Under the pieces are notes generated by a model. That model searched no databases and was not told where the DNA came from. It worked only from the letters and a program-made list of their open reading frames with translations. DNA of 64,000 bases from positions 255,975,863-256,039,862 of the forward strand of contig CP136064.1 in assembly GCA_032622095.1 (NCBI GenBank). Reading direction: 5' to 3'. The stretch is from Siphonodentalium dalli. Lineage: Eukaryota > Mollusca > Scaphopoda > Gadilida > Siphonodentaliidae. Below, piece by piece: positions 42,711 through 53,150 of this stretch. Both the position numbers and the translations under genes were made by a program. Each line of letters starts with the position of its first letter. Positions within the stretch are counted from its first letter, which is position 1.

Positions 42711-43489
42711 AGGGATGCAAATCAAATTTTTGTGCCACTAAATATCTAGTTGCATGTTTAAGGCAGCAAGAATTTATTTTATTTTCCTTGTTCAAGTGCA
42801 GGCGTATTTATATGGAAAGTGCCTCTCTGGATGTTTTTAAAATGGGATATTTGTTTCCCATAGATTGCCATATTCTGGTTACTGGCCTGGTCGTTTAATA
42901 ACAGCATCAGGATTACTTTCAAGTTTCACCTAAAATATGTTTCCATTTGCACTCTTCAATGCTGTTGCCCCTTCACCTATATTTTAAAACTTGGGAATAT
43001 ATCTGCTAGCATGTTCCGTTGGGTACCAATCCACCTATTCAATGTTTTAAAAGTCTGGAATACTAAACTGATATTTCTGTTACTGAATGGAGTTTAAATT
43101 CTGACTGTCGGCATTTAACATTGAACCTGAAGATGTGTTTCCATTTGCACCCATCAACGATGTTACGGCTTCAACTATTCAATATTTTAAAACGGGTGAA
43201 TATTTCTGTTAGCATGTTCCGGTAACATCTGGTCTGAATGGAGTTAAAATTCCGGCTGTCAGCATAATTATTGGCGTATGATTGTTAGCTATGATGTGTT
43301 CACCTGGACCAATAGATCGCTGCCGATGCTTCCCATTGTTGTATCGCAATTAGCGTGGAATATTATAGGCATCATCAAAGTTCCATGGTGCTTTAGAGTG
43401 CGATAGCTCAGTGCTGTGGGGAGTGAAGAGCCTCCTGCTGGCGTCCAGGGCGTATATTAATGTACAGGCGTATTGTGTAGTCAAGTAAC
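42711..43489. other. Unassigned; contains one unit of a three-unit local family
   Basis: TTTTTGTGCCACTAAATATC to GTTCAAGTGCAGGCGTATTT (about 42727-42815) resembles 43650-43735 (GTGCCATTAAATTTCTGGTT, TTCAAGTGCAGAAATACAT), and AAAGTGCCTCTCTGGATGTTT resembles 44200-44220. ATGTGTTTCCATTTGCAC is also repeated at about 42938 and 43137. Confidence 0.5.
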
Positions 43490-43603
43490 ATGTCAGATAA
43501 TAGATCGCCACAAGCATTATATGCAACACCTTGTCACGGTGGATATGGTCCGTCAGTAGATCCGTGGGAGACCGTGAGTTTCGCCGATGTACTTCGCAGA
43601 ATG
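43490..43603 (+). CDS. Candidate first coding exon, unknown product
   Basis: ATG at 43490 opens MSDNRSPQALYATPCHGGYG and continues PSVDPWETVSFADVLRRM, with balanced amino acids and CpG-containing codons (TCG, CCG, CGC) unlike the surrounding AT-rich DNA. Two donor-like sites fit: GTGAGT at 43574 (strong match, leaving 28 codons) and GTAGGA at 43604 (leaving 38 codons), both in phase 0. Downstream sequence becomes hydrophobic read-through of a locally duplicated non-coding segment, as expected for an intron. No family is recognised. If real, this would be the start of a gene extending to higher coordinates with most exons outside the window or too short to see. Confidence 0.33.
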
Positions 43604-43734
43604 GTAGGATTTTTTGTTTTTCAATTTTGGATTATTATTGGGATTATTATTTTTGTGCCATTAAATTTCTGGTTGCATGTTCAAGGATAGTATGAAGTTA
43701 TTTTATTTTCCTCATTCAAGTGCAGAAATACATT

Positions 43735-44045
43735 TAGCAAAAATATTATTTCTTTCCTTTCATAATACAAGTATGGTACAGTAATGCCCTAAATAATCGA
43801 CTCCTTAACCAAAGCAGAATTATGGGTAATTTTTTAGGATTTAGTCGGAAATATGGCTTGTTGCCATTCATTGGAAAGCTCTCATCGAGAGCTTTCCGAT
43901 GAATGGCAACAAACCATATTTCCAACTAAATCCTGAAAAGTTACCAATAATTCTGCTGTGGTTAAGGAGTCGATTATTTAGGGCATTACTGTAGCAAAAA
44001 TACTATTTCTTTCCTTTCAAAATACAAAAGTATAGAGTATGGTAG
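43735..44045. repeat. 46-bp flank duplicated around A21
   Basis: GCAAAAATATTATTTCTTTC (about 43738) and AATACAAGTATGGTA precede A21. GCAAAAATACTATTTCTTTC (43994) and AGTATAGAGTATGGTAG follow it. The element therefore sits between two copies of its own flanking segment. Confidence 0.8.
43779..43991. mobile_element. Family A palindrome, full (A21)
   Basis: 213 bp with TA at 43777-43778 and 43992-43993; ends are CAGTAATGCCC and GGGCATTACTG. Confidence 0.93.
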
Positions 44046-44275
44046 GATTTAGGTGTATTATTTACTGTCCATTGAGATTATTTTTTCTGTAACACACTTA
44101 TGCCTTGTAATTGCATGTTTTCAAATAATGAAAAAAAAAACAGGTTATGTTCAATGCAATTTTCCTTATCTAAAAACAGAAGTATTTCTGTGCAAAGTGC
44201 CTCTTTTGGTGTGTTTTGTAAAAGTAGTACTAGTATTTCTTTCTTAGCTTCATTGTGGTATTCATATGCCTGGTT

Positions 44276-44715
44276 CAAGTTTGAGTTTAGTGTGCCTGTC
44301 ATTTGCAGAATGAGGTCCCCAGAGGGTGAATATAGTGACGCTGTCCCGCATAGCATCCTAGCATCACCAAATTCACCCTCTGGGAAACTCATTCTGCATG
44401 GCCTCATATGTTATGGGAGACATAGAATCAGATTGAAGTTTCCAAATGGTGAATATTGTGATGTACGCCCATTTGAGAACCTAATTATGCAATGTGTTGT
44501 CTGCCAATTTGGGGATATAGAGAAATTAAACTAAAAAAGAAATAGAATCTATGCAAAGAAGTTTTATAATAAAGAAACTTTCCAGAAGATGAGGCGTAAG
44601 CAGAATGAGGTCCCCAGAGGGTGAATTTAGTTATGCTAGCACGTGGGATAGCGTCACTAAATTCACCCTCTGGAGACCTCATTCTGCAAATGTCAGCCAC
44701 GTTAACTCAGGCTTG
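44276..44715 (+). mobile_element. Family D element, GTTTAG subtype (D10)
   Basis: CAAGTTTGAGTTTAGTGTG to GTTAACTCAGGCTTG, with both hairpins and the D9-type core (GTGATGTACGCCCATTTGAG, AAATTAAACTAAAAAAG). The ORFs here (for example 44100-44534) run through repeat sequence. Confidence 0.88.
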
Positions 44716-45178
44716 CTATGAAACATACATGTATGTAACCCTAGTTGTTTTCTTACTTGTAATCCATAACCTCAACCAGATTTTTAACTATCCTTGGCCT
44801 AGGATAGATAACCTTATAAGATGCATTTATGCAATATATTTAAACAAGCCTCAAGGGGAAGCAACTCTTGTGAGAATTTGCATTAAGTATCAGAGACACC
44901 AATTTCATTTGGCTGCAGGCTCTATTAAAGTATGTAAGATGTGATTGGATAAAACAGAGGAGCTTTTGTGGTGTAATTTTCTCCGAGATTTTTTGGTCAT
45001 GGTTTCAGGAAATGTCTTTGAACCAAATGAAGTATCTTTGTCGACATCAACAGAATTTGAAACAGTTTGATTTTCTGCAGTACATGTGAACTTAATAAAT
45101 ACATGAATACTTCATTGTATTGCAGCATACATGCCCATTGCACGTGACTTATTTTGATCATGGTGGATTAAATAGAGA
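44716..45178. other. No feature seen
   Basis: Unassigned sequence. Confidence 0.3.
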
Positions 45179-45590
45179 GTAATCACTTGCAAGCCTTGAA
45201 ATAGGGTGTCTGTCATTTGCAGAATGAGGTCCCCAGAGGGTGAATTTAGTGATGCTACCCCACATAGCGGGCTAGCATCACCAAATTCACCCTCTGGGGA
45301 CCTCATTCTGCTTACACCTCAGCAGAATGAGGTTCCCAGAGGGTGAATTTGGTGATGCTAGCCCGCTATGCGGGGTAGCATCACTAAATTACCCTCTGGG
45401 GACCTCATTCTGCAAATGACAGACACCCTATTTCAAGGCTTGATCACTTGATTGAACTCGTGACATGAAATAATACATTCGAGGCAGGGACGTTGTACAA
45501 ACATGAGTGTGCATTGCGCTTGAGTGTTTTACAAAATAGTCCCTGCCTCGAATGAATAATTTCACATCACCAGTTCAATCAAATGATTAT
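45179..45590. repeat. Family I inverted-repeat element interrupted by D11
   Basis: TAATCACTTG before D11 and ATTGAACTCGTGACATGAAA after it are mirrored by ATTTCACATCACCAGTTCAA and TCAAATGATTA at 45559-45590. CATTCGAGGCAGGGAC and GTCCCTGCCTCGAATG form inner arms. Removing D11 and one ATCACTTG restores a continuous element of about 150 bp. Confidence 0.75.
45190..45442. mobile_element. Family D short form with 8-bp TSD (D11)
   Basis: 253 bp, flanked by ATCACTTG at 45182-45189 and 45443-45450. It has the same two-hairpin structure as D4 and close sequence identity (centre TGCTTACACCTCAGCA). The matching lengths and structure show the short form is a stable element, not a random deletion. Confidence 0.93.
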
Positions 45591-45935
45591 TCTGTTTATT
45601 ATATTTCACTATAAACATCTGATTTGCCAGAACTCCAAATAATACCGCCATTATACCCATGACTCATACATTTTGACAGTGCGTATGAATACATAATGCT
45701 CTAGTTAAAGTGACATAATTCATTGGTGAAATTATCATTTATAATCACTCGAGAAGTGTCAAGGTAAATCACACACATGAATGTAACAAAACTAATTAAT
45801 TCATCAACAAATCAAATGATGTTGAGTCCAGGGCATTTTATATGATGTTCAATCAGATGAATCCAAACATCTGTATTATATTCTTTGTTTTTGAATTATT
45901 ATTTATTGAAATCATACTTGACATAGGAACCAAGC
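45591..45935. other. No feature seen
   Basis: Unassigned AT-rich sequence. Confidence 0.3.
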
Positions 45936-46013
45936 CAAGTCTGAGTTTAGTGTTCCTGTCATTTGCAGAATGAGGTCCCCATAGGGTGAATTTAGTGATG
46001 CTATCCCACATTC
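45936..46013 (+). mobile_element. Family D left-end fragment (D12)
   Basis: CAAGTCTGAGTTTAGTGTTCC and half of the terminal hairpin to GATGCTATCCCACAT, then AT-rich sequence. The rest is missing. Confidence 0.8.
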
Positions 46014-46116
46014 TATATATAATATATCTAAAATACCATGCATCAAAATATCATCTATATCATTCAAAGGCATTCCATGGGCTTTATTTTGTGTTTTATA
46101 CTGTTTTATACCTGTT

Positions 46117-46648
46117 TTAACCCTTTACCCAACAGAACAGCCCTGTGCCAATGCATTCTCTTATATATGCGAGTCGACCATAGGTCGCCTCGCATATATA
46201 AGAGAATGCATTGGCTTAACACATTAAAAATTATAAAATTGTTAAAGAATGTAAGAAAAAATGGTAAAAAGTGTTAAAAACAGATTTTTTTTAGGCCAAT
46301 GCATTCTCTTATATATGCGAGTCGACCATAGGTCGCCTCGCATATATAAGAGAATGCATTGGCTTAACACATTAAAAATTATAAAATTGTTAAAGAATGT
46401 AAGAAAAAATGGTAAAAAGTGTTTAGGCCAATGCATTCTCTTATATATGCGAGGCGACCTATGGTCAACTCGCATATATAAGAGAATGCATTGGCACAGG
46501 GCATAACTGTAGCTATCACAATGTGGTCAAGGAGTCGGTTCCAATGATATCCATATTTGTATGGTTCTATTGAGACAGACCGAAGATATTTTAGGCTATT
46601 GAAGCTTTATTTGGCCGGTTTTGGCCGGTTTGTTGGGTAAAGGGTTAA
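46117..46648 (+). mobile_element. Family B element with three hairpins (B5)
   Basis: TTAA at 46117-46120 and 46645-46648. Hairpins lie at about 46145-46216, 46295-46365 and 46428-46497, with the spacer repeated, so one hairpin-plus-spacer unit of about 150 bp is duplicated. The GGCCGGTTTT doubling near the right end matches B4 and B6. Confidence 0.93.
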
Positions 46649-47098
46649 ATTGCGAGTCGCATTCACACTATAAAAAGTACAACATCCCGTGCAATGTACA
46701 CAATCAGCACAAACTTTCCAAGTTTTCAATCTCAAATCTCACATATTTATGGGGAAGATAACTTTTATCAGAGTTAATATTAGATGTAAATGATATTTCT
46801 AGGATTTATGAACATGACAAGAGCGATTAAATCACCTAATTGAATTTCTGATGCCCCCAGTAAAATTACGATCCGATCATTGTTGGCATGTTCTTGTTAC
46901 AAAAAAAACTGATGCGTCAAATATAAGATTTAGTAACTTGTCAATTCTTGAGAATGACAACAGCGTGTTTTGTGCTATATCGAACCGCCGATAAAAACAT
47001 CGAACCGGAGATCGAAAGTGGAACTGCATTATATCGATTGCAGTCTGTGAATCTGGGAGTATAGTATCAGTATTATTGTCCCCCAATCCCATTGCCTA
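46649..47098. other. No feature seen
   Basis: Unassigned sequence; ATATCGAACCGCC, then ACATCGAACCGGAGATCG near 46978-47010 is a short imperfect repeat. Confidence 0.3.
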
Positions 47099-47100
47099 TA

Positions 47101-47212
47101 CAGTAATGCGCAAATAATCGACTCCTTAACCACAACAGAATTATGGGTACTTTTCAGGATTTAGTCGGAAATATGGCTTGTTGCCATTCATCGGAAAGCT
47201 CTCATTGAAAAC
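47101..47212. mobile_element. Family A left arm only (A22)
   Basis: TA (47099-47100), CAGTAATGCGC through GGAAAGCTCTCATTG, stopping at the usual palindrome centre. No TA follows the break (AAAACC). Confidence 0.82.
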
Positions 47213-47239
47213 CATAATAAACAAACTTGAGGATAGGAG

Positions 47240-47490
47240 GTTAATATGTTATCAGTATGGAAAAACCAATCACAAATATTTTGTTCTGTTATTCTGTGGA
47301 AGACACTTCATGAGTTAATCTGATATTCAAAGACAGATAGGAGAAAGCATGTATTTTTATACTTTTATAGTGATAACAGTCTATAGCAGGAGGACTGATA
47401 ACTTGATATGTACTGACTCTGATAGGCATCTCACATAGATTTCTGTCAGTGGCAGCAGCTATTACAACAAGTCACTTCCTGACATGATGC
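47240..47490 (+). repeat. Local duplication, unit 1 (pairs with 47595-47830)
   Basis: CAGTATGGAAA, CACAAATATTTT, GAGTTAATCTGATATTCAAA, GACAGATAGGAGAA, TATAGTGATAACAGTCTATA and CTCACATAGATTTCTGTCAG recur in order about 350 bp later. Confidence 0.85.
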
Positions 47491-47594
47491 TGATCGCTGT
47501 TTAGCAATGATATTATTGGTTTGTTTTTAATGAAAAATAGAACAATTGTACAAAAAACAAAGTTTTTCTTGAAAGCCATGGAAAAAAAATCTAA

Positions 47595-47830
47595 GGATAG
47601 TATGGAAACTGCAACCACAAATATTTTATTTTAGCCCTATCATTGATATTATCTGGAACTTCAGGAGTTAATCTAATATTTAAAGACAGATAGGAGAAGG
47701 CATATATTGCTTTTCTTTATAGTGATAATAGTCTATAGGAGGAGAGTCTGATAAGTACTGACTGTGATAGGCTTCTCACATAGATTTCTTTCAGCAGCAG
47801 TAGGATTACTACAAGTCACATCCTGATGTA
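47595..47830 (+). repeat. Local duplication, unit 2 (pairs with 47240-47490)
   Basis: Keeps the order of unit 1 with small indels (GAGTTAATCTAATATTTAAA, AATAGTCTATAGGAGGAGAG, CTCACATAGATTTCTTTCAG). Confidence 0.85.
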
Positions 47831-48580
47831 TAATGCCCCTCAGCATTGATTTGTTTTGATCCTGGTAGACGTTGGCAGTTATTGCTCGACTGTACTTGTG
47901 TTTAAGATTTGCCAGACAAAGCACGGCACCATTTGTCAAAACTGATCCTTGTTTGTGTGTGGAGTGAGCTATCAGACGTACTTCTAGTGAAATTGATCGA
48001 TCATTTCATAAGTTTTTGAGAGGTTTGATGTTTTTGGGATACTTTTGAGGTGATAGATATCGTTATTGATACTGATAGCCTATTGTTGGTAGAAAGGGTA
48101 AGCGTGTCTTGTCTGGATGGAAAGGAAATTCTATAATATATCTGTGTTTGTATATACCAGTACATATAAGTCATCATATGCAATCCTATGGGCATCAAAT
48201 TGGGAGATTTTATTTCACTCCTTATAATGTTTGTGCATTTCTACAGTTTGGACACTAACATACATGTAGATCAATTTCCTAATGTCCGCACCAACTGGCT
48301 GTACTAGATACTGCAGAGTTTGTATATGGGTCTGGAATCATGGAAAAGTTATGTAATTAAAAACATTTATAAAAGCTATGAAATTTATTTGAAAAGTCTT
48401 GGAAAATTTGTTTGAAATTCTCAAAGGTTTGGGAAATTATGGAATTTTTCTCTCAGCTATTTCTATGAACCCTGTACTGGCATCCAACCTATGTCTCATC
48501 TAGTTCATTATGCCCAGACTCGTAATATAAACAACAACTTGTTTTTCTCTGATTTTCAATATCATGCACTGGATCAAAAT
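47831..48580. other. No feature seen
   Basis: Unassigned sequence. Confidence 0.3.
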
Positions 48581-48584
48581 ATTT

Positions 48585-48640
48585 TGCACTGGCTTACAAG
48601 GTCAAGGTAAACATTGTTAGGCCAATGTATTCACTTCCCA
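48585..48640 (+). mobile_element. Family E internal fragment (E8)
   Basis: GCACTGGCTTACAAGGTCAA, GGTAAACATTGTTAGGCCA and ATGTATTCACTT match the spacer between the two E hairpins. No ends present. Confidence 0.6.
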
Positions 48641-48774
48641 CAGTCTTTTGAGAATAATGTTGTAAACCACACAGGGTGAACCTCTGGAATCCAGCCACCT
48701 GTGTGATCTCAGGCTGGGATAACATTTACAAGGGATATTTCTCTCATACAGGTGTGTTCTCGGGTAACAACACA

Positions 48775-49220
48775 CAAGACTTAAAATAGTGTGTCTGTCA
48801 TTTGCAGAATCAGGTCCCCCAGAGGGTGAATTTATTTACTCTATCCCACACTGTGGACTAGCATCACCAAATTCACCCTAGAGGGGGACCTCATTCTGCT
48901 TAGGCCTCAACTGCTATATGGGAGACCTAGGATCAGATTGAAGTTTCCCAGTTGAAGCTGGTGATGTTCACCCACTAGTCTTCTCAATTACGCATTTTAT
49001 CTTCTGCATATTAGGGGATATAGAAATAAAGCAGAAGGAAAAAAGGAACTAAAAACAATGTCAATTAAAACTATTCTTTCCAGAGAAGATGAGGCTTAAG
49101 CAGAATGAGGTCCCCAGGGGTGAATTTAATTATGCTAGCCCTCTGTGGGGTATAGCCTCACTAAATTCATACTCTGGGGACCTCATTCTGTAAATGACAG
49201 ACACACTATTTCAAGGCATG
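48775..49220 (+). mobile_element. Family D element between ~25-bp direct repeats (D13)
   Basis: CAAGACTTAAAATAGTGTG to CACTATTTCAAGGCATG with both hairpins and core. GTGTGTTCTCGGGTAACAAC before it recurs as GTGTATTCTCAGGTAACAAC after it (about 48752-48774 and 49224-49247), much longer than the usual 8-bp TSD. Confidence 0.87.
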
Positions 49221-49249
49221 ATAAGTGTATTCTCAGGTAACAACACATG

Positions 49250-50042
49250 AATAGGAGGGGGACATAAATTAGTCTATTGAGCTCATGACTTTCTCACATA
49301 TAACCTATTATAGGGTCATTATTATCCAATGAATATTGCTGTTCTCATTTGAAGTACCCTCAAGTATTTATAAAACCCAGCAAACAATCAACTTTTTGAC
49401 ACCAAGTTGGTGCAAAGTCTTTCACAGCAACCATAAAATGCACTTTGAAAAGTTTTTAAGTTCTGTTTATGTCCGGGGATCACAATGAGCGTATGGACAT
49501 AACTCTATGTGAATACCAGTTAGTGGTTTTATGTTATTAACACGTTAACAGCGAAGGTCATTGATGTTTCTCACTTATGATCCAAGCTGCAGCCCCCCTA
49601 CCAAATGTTTGAAAGCTCAAAATGTGGGCAATTTTCAGGCAAATTTGAGATATATATTCGGTCATTATTCGGCAAATTTAATGGAAATTCAGGGGAAATT
49701 GTGGCAAATTACAGTATTTTTCACATATCTGCCAGAATTATACATATTTAAGGTTAACGTGAATTTATTTTGTTATATTTATTTGTATATACAAGGTATA
49801 TCCTACAAGAGCTATATTACAACCATGAGTATATCATGTAAAAAACATTGGGCAAAAAGTCGCAGGGCCCCGTTAAAACTTTGGGTGCCCGTAGGACTAT
49901 AGTGGTAATTAAGGCCAAACCAATATTCTATTCTGGTGTACAAATTGTGTAGAGAAAGAGTAGATGCGGGAAGGACAAGAATAATAATACAAATAGTCCA
50001 TCACCACTCCACCAATAGATACGCATTGAAAATGTTCCTGAA
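49250..50042. other. Unassigned
   Basis: The 113-residue ORF at 49561-49902 has no recognisable domain. GGGCAATTTTCAGGCAAATT-type strings recur loosely. Confidence 0.3.
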
Positions 50043-50384
50043 ATTTACACAATTTATTTTTTACAATTTTAATAATTTTTTTCTTATATTCTTTAACAGA
50101 CTTATTTTGTAGATTTAGTGCCAGGGAATCTTACGTTTTTCATGGGCATCAAAATTATTACTATGAATACTTCGTGATAGTTTTGAGTTATAACATGCCC
50201 CTAAGGTTTTATCCAGTTTGTTTTTAAATTTGCTATAGCATGCTTAAGCATACCTAAACAAAATTCAACCCAAAAACATCTTTTAAAAAACATTTTTTAA
50301 ATTTTTGTTTAATTTTTTTTAGGGCCGATTTTACAGACCGTAAATTAGGGCCGATGAGATCGCCCCTGGCACTGAAAGGGTTAA
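50043..50384 (-). mobile_element. Family C decayed copy with inserted sequence (C4)
   Basis: ACAATTTTAATAATTTTTTTC, ATTCTTTAACAGACTTATTT and TGTAGATTTAG are C spacer in reverse. About 200 bp of other sequence follows, then GGGCCGATGAGATCG and CCCCTGGCACTGAAAGGGTTAA (TTAA 50381-50384). The hairpin end is missing. Confidence 0.75.
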
Positions 50385-50446
50385 AAAAAAATGTTTTTTG
50401 ACAATATGTGACATAAAGTTGCAGGATGGGTTCATAATGCATGCTA

Positions 50447-50710
50447 TTAACTCTTCCATGACTGCAGCTTCATGCAATTCTACGAAAACACTGTGCCAGT
50501 GCATTCTCTTATATATGTGAGTCTCCCATAGAGAGCCTTGCATATATAAGAGAATACATAGGCCTAAACAATATTTACATTGACCTTGTATACCAGTGCA
50601 TTCTCTTATATAAGAGAGGCTCCCTATGGGAGACTCGCATATATAAGAGAATGCATTGGCACAGGGTCTTTAATGCTGCACCAGCACAGCTCCCGTCATG
50701 AAAGCGTTAA
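50447..50710 (+). mobile_element. Family E TTAA element, full (E9)
   Basis: TTAACTCTTCCATGACTGCA to CTCCCGTCATGAAAGCGTTAA with TTAA at 50447-50450 and 50707-50710. Two hairpins, about 50489-50554 and 50595-50666, separated by ATATTTACATTGACCTTG. The most complete E copy. Confidence 0.9.
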
Positions 50711-51590
50711 TCCGTATAACACTCAATGGATACCAGGACAGCTAAATGAATGATAGTGTACGTGTGATAATCATAAAGGCCTAAGATCTTCTACTTTACT
50801 TCTTTCTAAACTGGATGAAGTATATAACTGCATATCTTGGTGATGTTAACACAAAATTGGCATCAGAATGAAACCGTGTCATTACATACAAGAATTAATC
50901 TATCACAACATCTCCTTAAAAAGTGTCCTATTATATCAAGCTATAGTAATCTTATGTTTTCTGATTTACTCTGACGGAAAAAAAGGAACCTTTATATCAA
51001 CTGTCGGAGTGCATTTGGCTCCAGTACACACGCCAATCTGTGTTTGAAATGAGTAACGCACTTTCTAATCAAAGACGCCTATCGTTTGCATCAACTTGAT
51101 GATAAAAAATGCCCTCTTACTCCTCCTGATGCTATGCACATTTTTTGAAGCACTCTCTTGACATAATGAGCTGTAATCATCAAAAACCTGGAAGCGGCAC
51201 TGGAGAAACAGAGAGAAGAACTGTGTTATCAGCCGTTTATATCCATGGCATACTAAAGGGCTGTGTAAGTACATGGCATGGATCCTAAGAGGCTTCAGAT
51301 CCTATCACAATCTACTATGTGTTAATTTATAACAGAGAAATTGGAATGGGAAATTGTGGTCCTGTGTTTGTATTAGTGTGTTATAAAGAAGCTCTGGTAT
51401 TAATCTCGACAGCTCTTCATATTGGCCTCTTGAGGTCTGTATGTCTGAATTGTGCTCTTGTATTTTAGTGTGGTAGTCCGTAATCTGTTCAGGAAGTCTC
51501 GAGTGCTAAGCATGCATTTCATACTGCCAGTGTTTTATAATACCCTTGTGAGCGATTCATACTGAATAATGGGGTATACTGGTTGTATAA
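50711..51590. other. No feature seen
   Basis: Unassigned sequence; reverse ORF 51065-51274 has no recognisable domain. Confidence 0.3.
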
Positions 51591-51990
51591 CTTGGGCGGC
51601 TAATTGATTGTTAGAACATGGTGGTAATCATAGAAACAAGTAGTCTCCTTTTGGGAACCTCACACTTATGAATGCATGTAAAGTTGAACGTCAACTGCTC
51701 TGATCTCTATGGGGCTCCATATGGGTGACTAATTAATTGCTAGACATGGTGGTACTCTTAGAAATATTAGGGAACCTCACAAGGATGGAAGAAGCAAGCA
51801 TGATTATACTCTTTTGAATGTCAGCTGCTCTAGTCTTGTGGGGCTCCCTGTGGGTGGCAATTAATCCTTGAACATGAAACATGCCACCTTGACTCAGATT
51901 ATCCTCTAGGGAGCCTCTCTTGCCGGAACCATGTACTTGATTTGGTCGGCATGGGGCTCCCAATAGGTGGCTAATTAAATGTTACACCTA
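51591..51990 (+). repeat. About 120-bp imperfect tandem repeat, 3-4 units
   Basis: GGCGGCTAATTGATTGTTAG, GGGTGACTAATTAATTGCTAG, GGGTGGCAATTAATCC and GGTGGCTAATTAAATG recur with TGGGGCTCC and GGGAACCTCAC or GGGAGCCTC between them. Strongly diverged. Confidence 0.65.
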
Positions 51991-52495
51991 ACAACTGTTA
52001 ACTACTTGTAATCATGAAAACAAGAAGTCTTGTGAGACAAATGTAATCATTATGATGATGATAACTATTATCCCATTTATTACCAATTAGTCCAAAATGT
52101 GATTCCAAAAAGCTAAAATGCTTTGGGATAAAGTTCTTTTGTATTCAAAGAGAAGTCATTTCCTTTATTTCTTTGAACTTTATTATTTCGTCATTATTTT
52201 CAGAGGATTACTAATTTGACCACCCTGCATGCAAACATCTCTTCCAGATATGTAGTTATTATTATTTTGTTATATTAGTTAGAAATTGTAAAGAGATCTC
52301 ACTTATTGCTGTTAATTACTTCCTTAGTGTTGCAGAGATGAATTAAGGTTCCTGAAAATTTATCTATTCTGGAATAAATTAAGTGCAGGTATGAAATCAG
52401 CGTCCACTGACGATTGTTTCTATTGTTTATTTACAGGCATCTGATGCAGGATCTGAACTGTTCACAGTTAACCATATTACCCACAATCATATAAG
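51991..52495. other. No feature seen
   Basis: Unassigned AT-rich sequence. Confidence 0.3.
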
Positions 52496-52620
52496 TGAGT
52501 ATTATTTATAGTAACAATCTTACAAAGGGATAGCAGAGTACTTAGTATTTATAGTAACATTTACTATTTATAGTAACATTTACTATTTATTGTAACATTT
52601 ACTATTTATAGTAACATATT
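52496..52620. repeat. 17-18 bp tandem repeat
   Basis: ATTTATAGTAACATTTACT recurs about five times with small variations. Confidence 0.8.
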
Positions 52621-52849
52621 TTCCACAGTTGTATAAGTGGGTGCTATTTTTGCAACCATATTACCCACAATCGTATAAATATGTACTTTATAAGAACTTT
52701 TGTCTCGATATAAAGCATCATTGCATACTAATAATAAAGCTAGCGGTGGTGCGGTTACTGTCACAAGGCACCATTTACATTCATAGCCTGCTTCTTAAAC
52801 TCATCACAAGCCAGATTTTCGTGGCTATCTTTGGATCACTGGTGTCTTG

Positions 52850-53150
52850 TTAACCTTTTCTGTACTAAATACAGTAATGCCCTAAATAATTGACTCCTTA
52901 ACCACAGCTGAATTATGGGTATTTTTTCAGGATTTAGTCGTAAATATGGCTTGTTGTCATTCATTGGAAAGCTCTCACTGTACTTATTGACGAGTAGTTG
53001 TTCACTTTGGAAATTTTCAGATGATAAGTTCAACAAACGACCAAATTTATCATTTTTAAACCATTAAGGTTGTTTGTTGAACTTATTATCTGAACATTTC
53101 CCTCCAATAAATAGGACTCATTCTGCTCTTTATTATCTGTCAGACAATTA
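52850..53150 (+). mobile_element. Family F element (F9) split by a single A arm
   Basis: TTAACCTTTTCTGTACTAAA starts F (TTAA 52850-52853). After A23 it resumes as CTTATTGACGAGTAGTTG, AGATAAGTTCAACAAACGACC-like core, its inverse, then AGGACTCATTCTGCTC. The right terminus is not found. Confidence 0.8.
52872..52980. mobile_element. Single-arm family A element with TA on both sides (A23)
   Basis: TA (52870-52871), CAGTAATGCCC through CATTGGAAAGCTCTCACTG, TA (52981-52982), 109 bp. The host F sequence reads ACTAAA-TA-CTTATTG across the site, so the insertion is exact. The right end CACTG comes from the palindrome centre, and its complement CAGTG resembles the true end CAGTA. Confidence 0.9.

Noticed and set aside
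43390-43440. tRNA-like A box (GATAGCTCAGTG) as a tRNA gene or SINE head
   Set aside because: No B box (GGTTCRANTCC) follows at a suitable distance and no cloverleaf could be drawn.
44100-44534. 144-residue ORF, among the longest on the plus strand
   Set aside because: It runs from a local duplication straight through a D element; no domain is visible.
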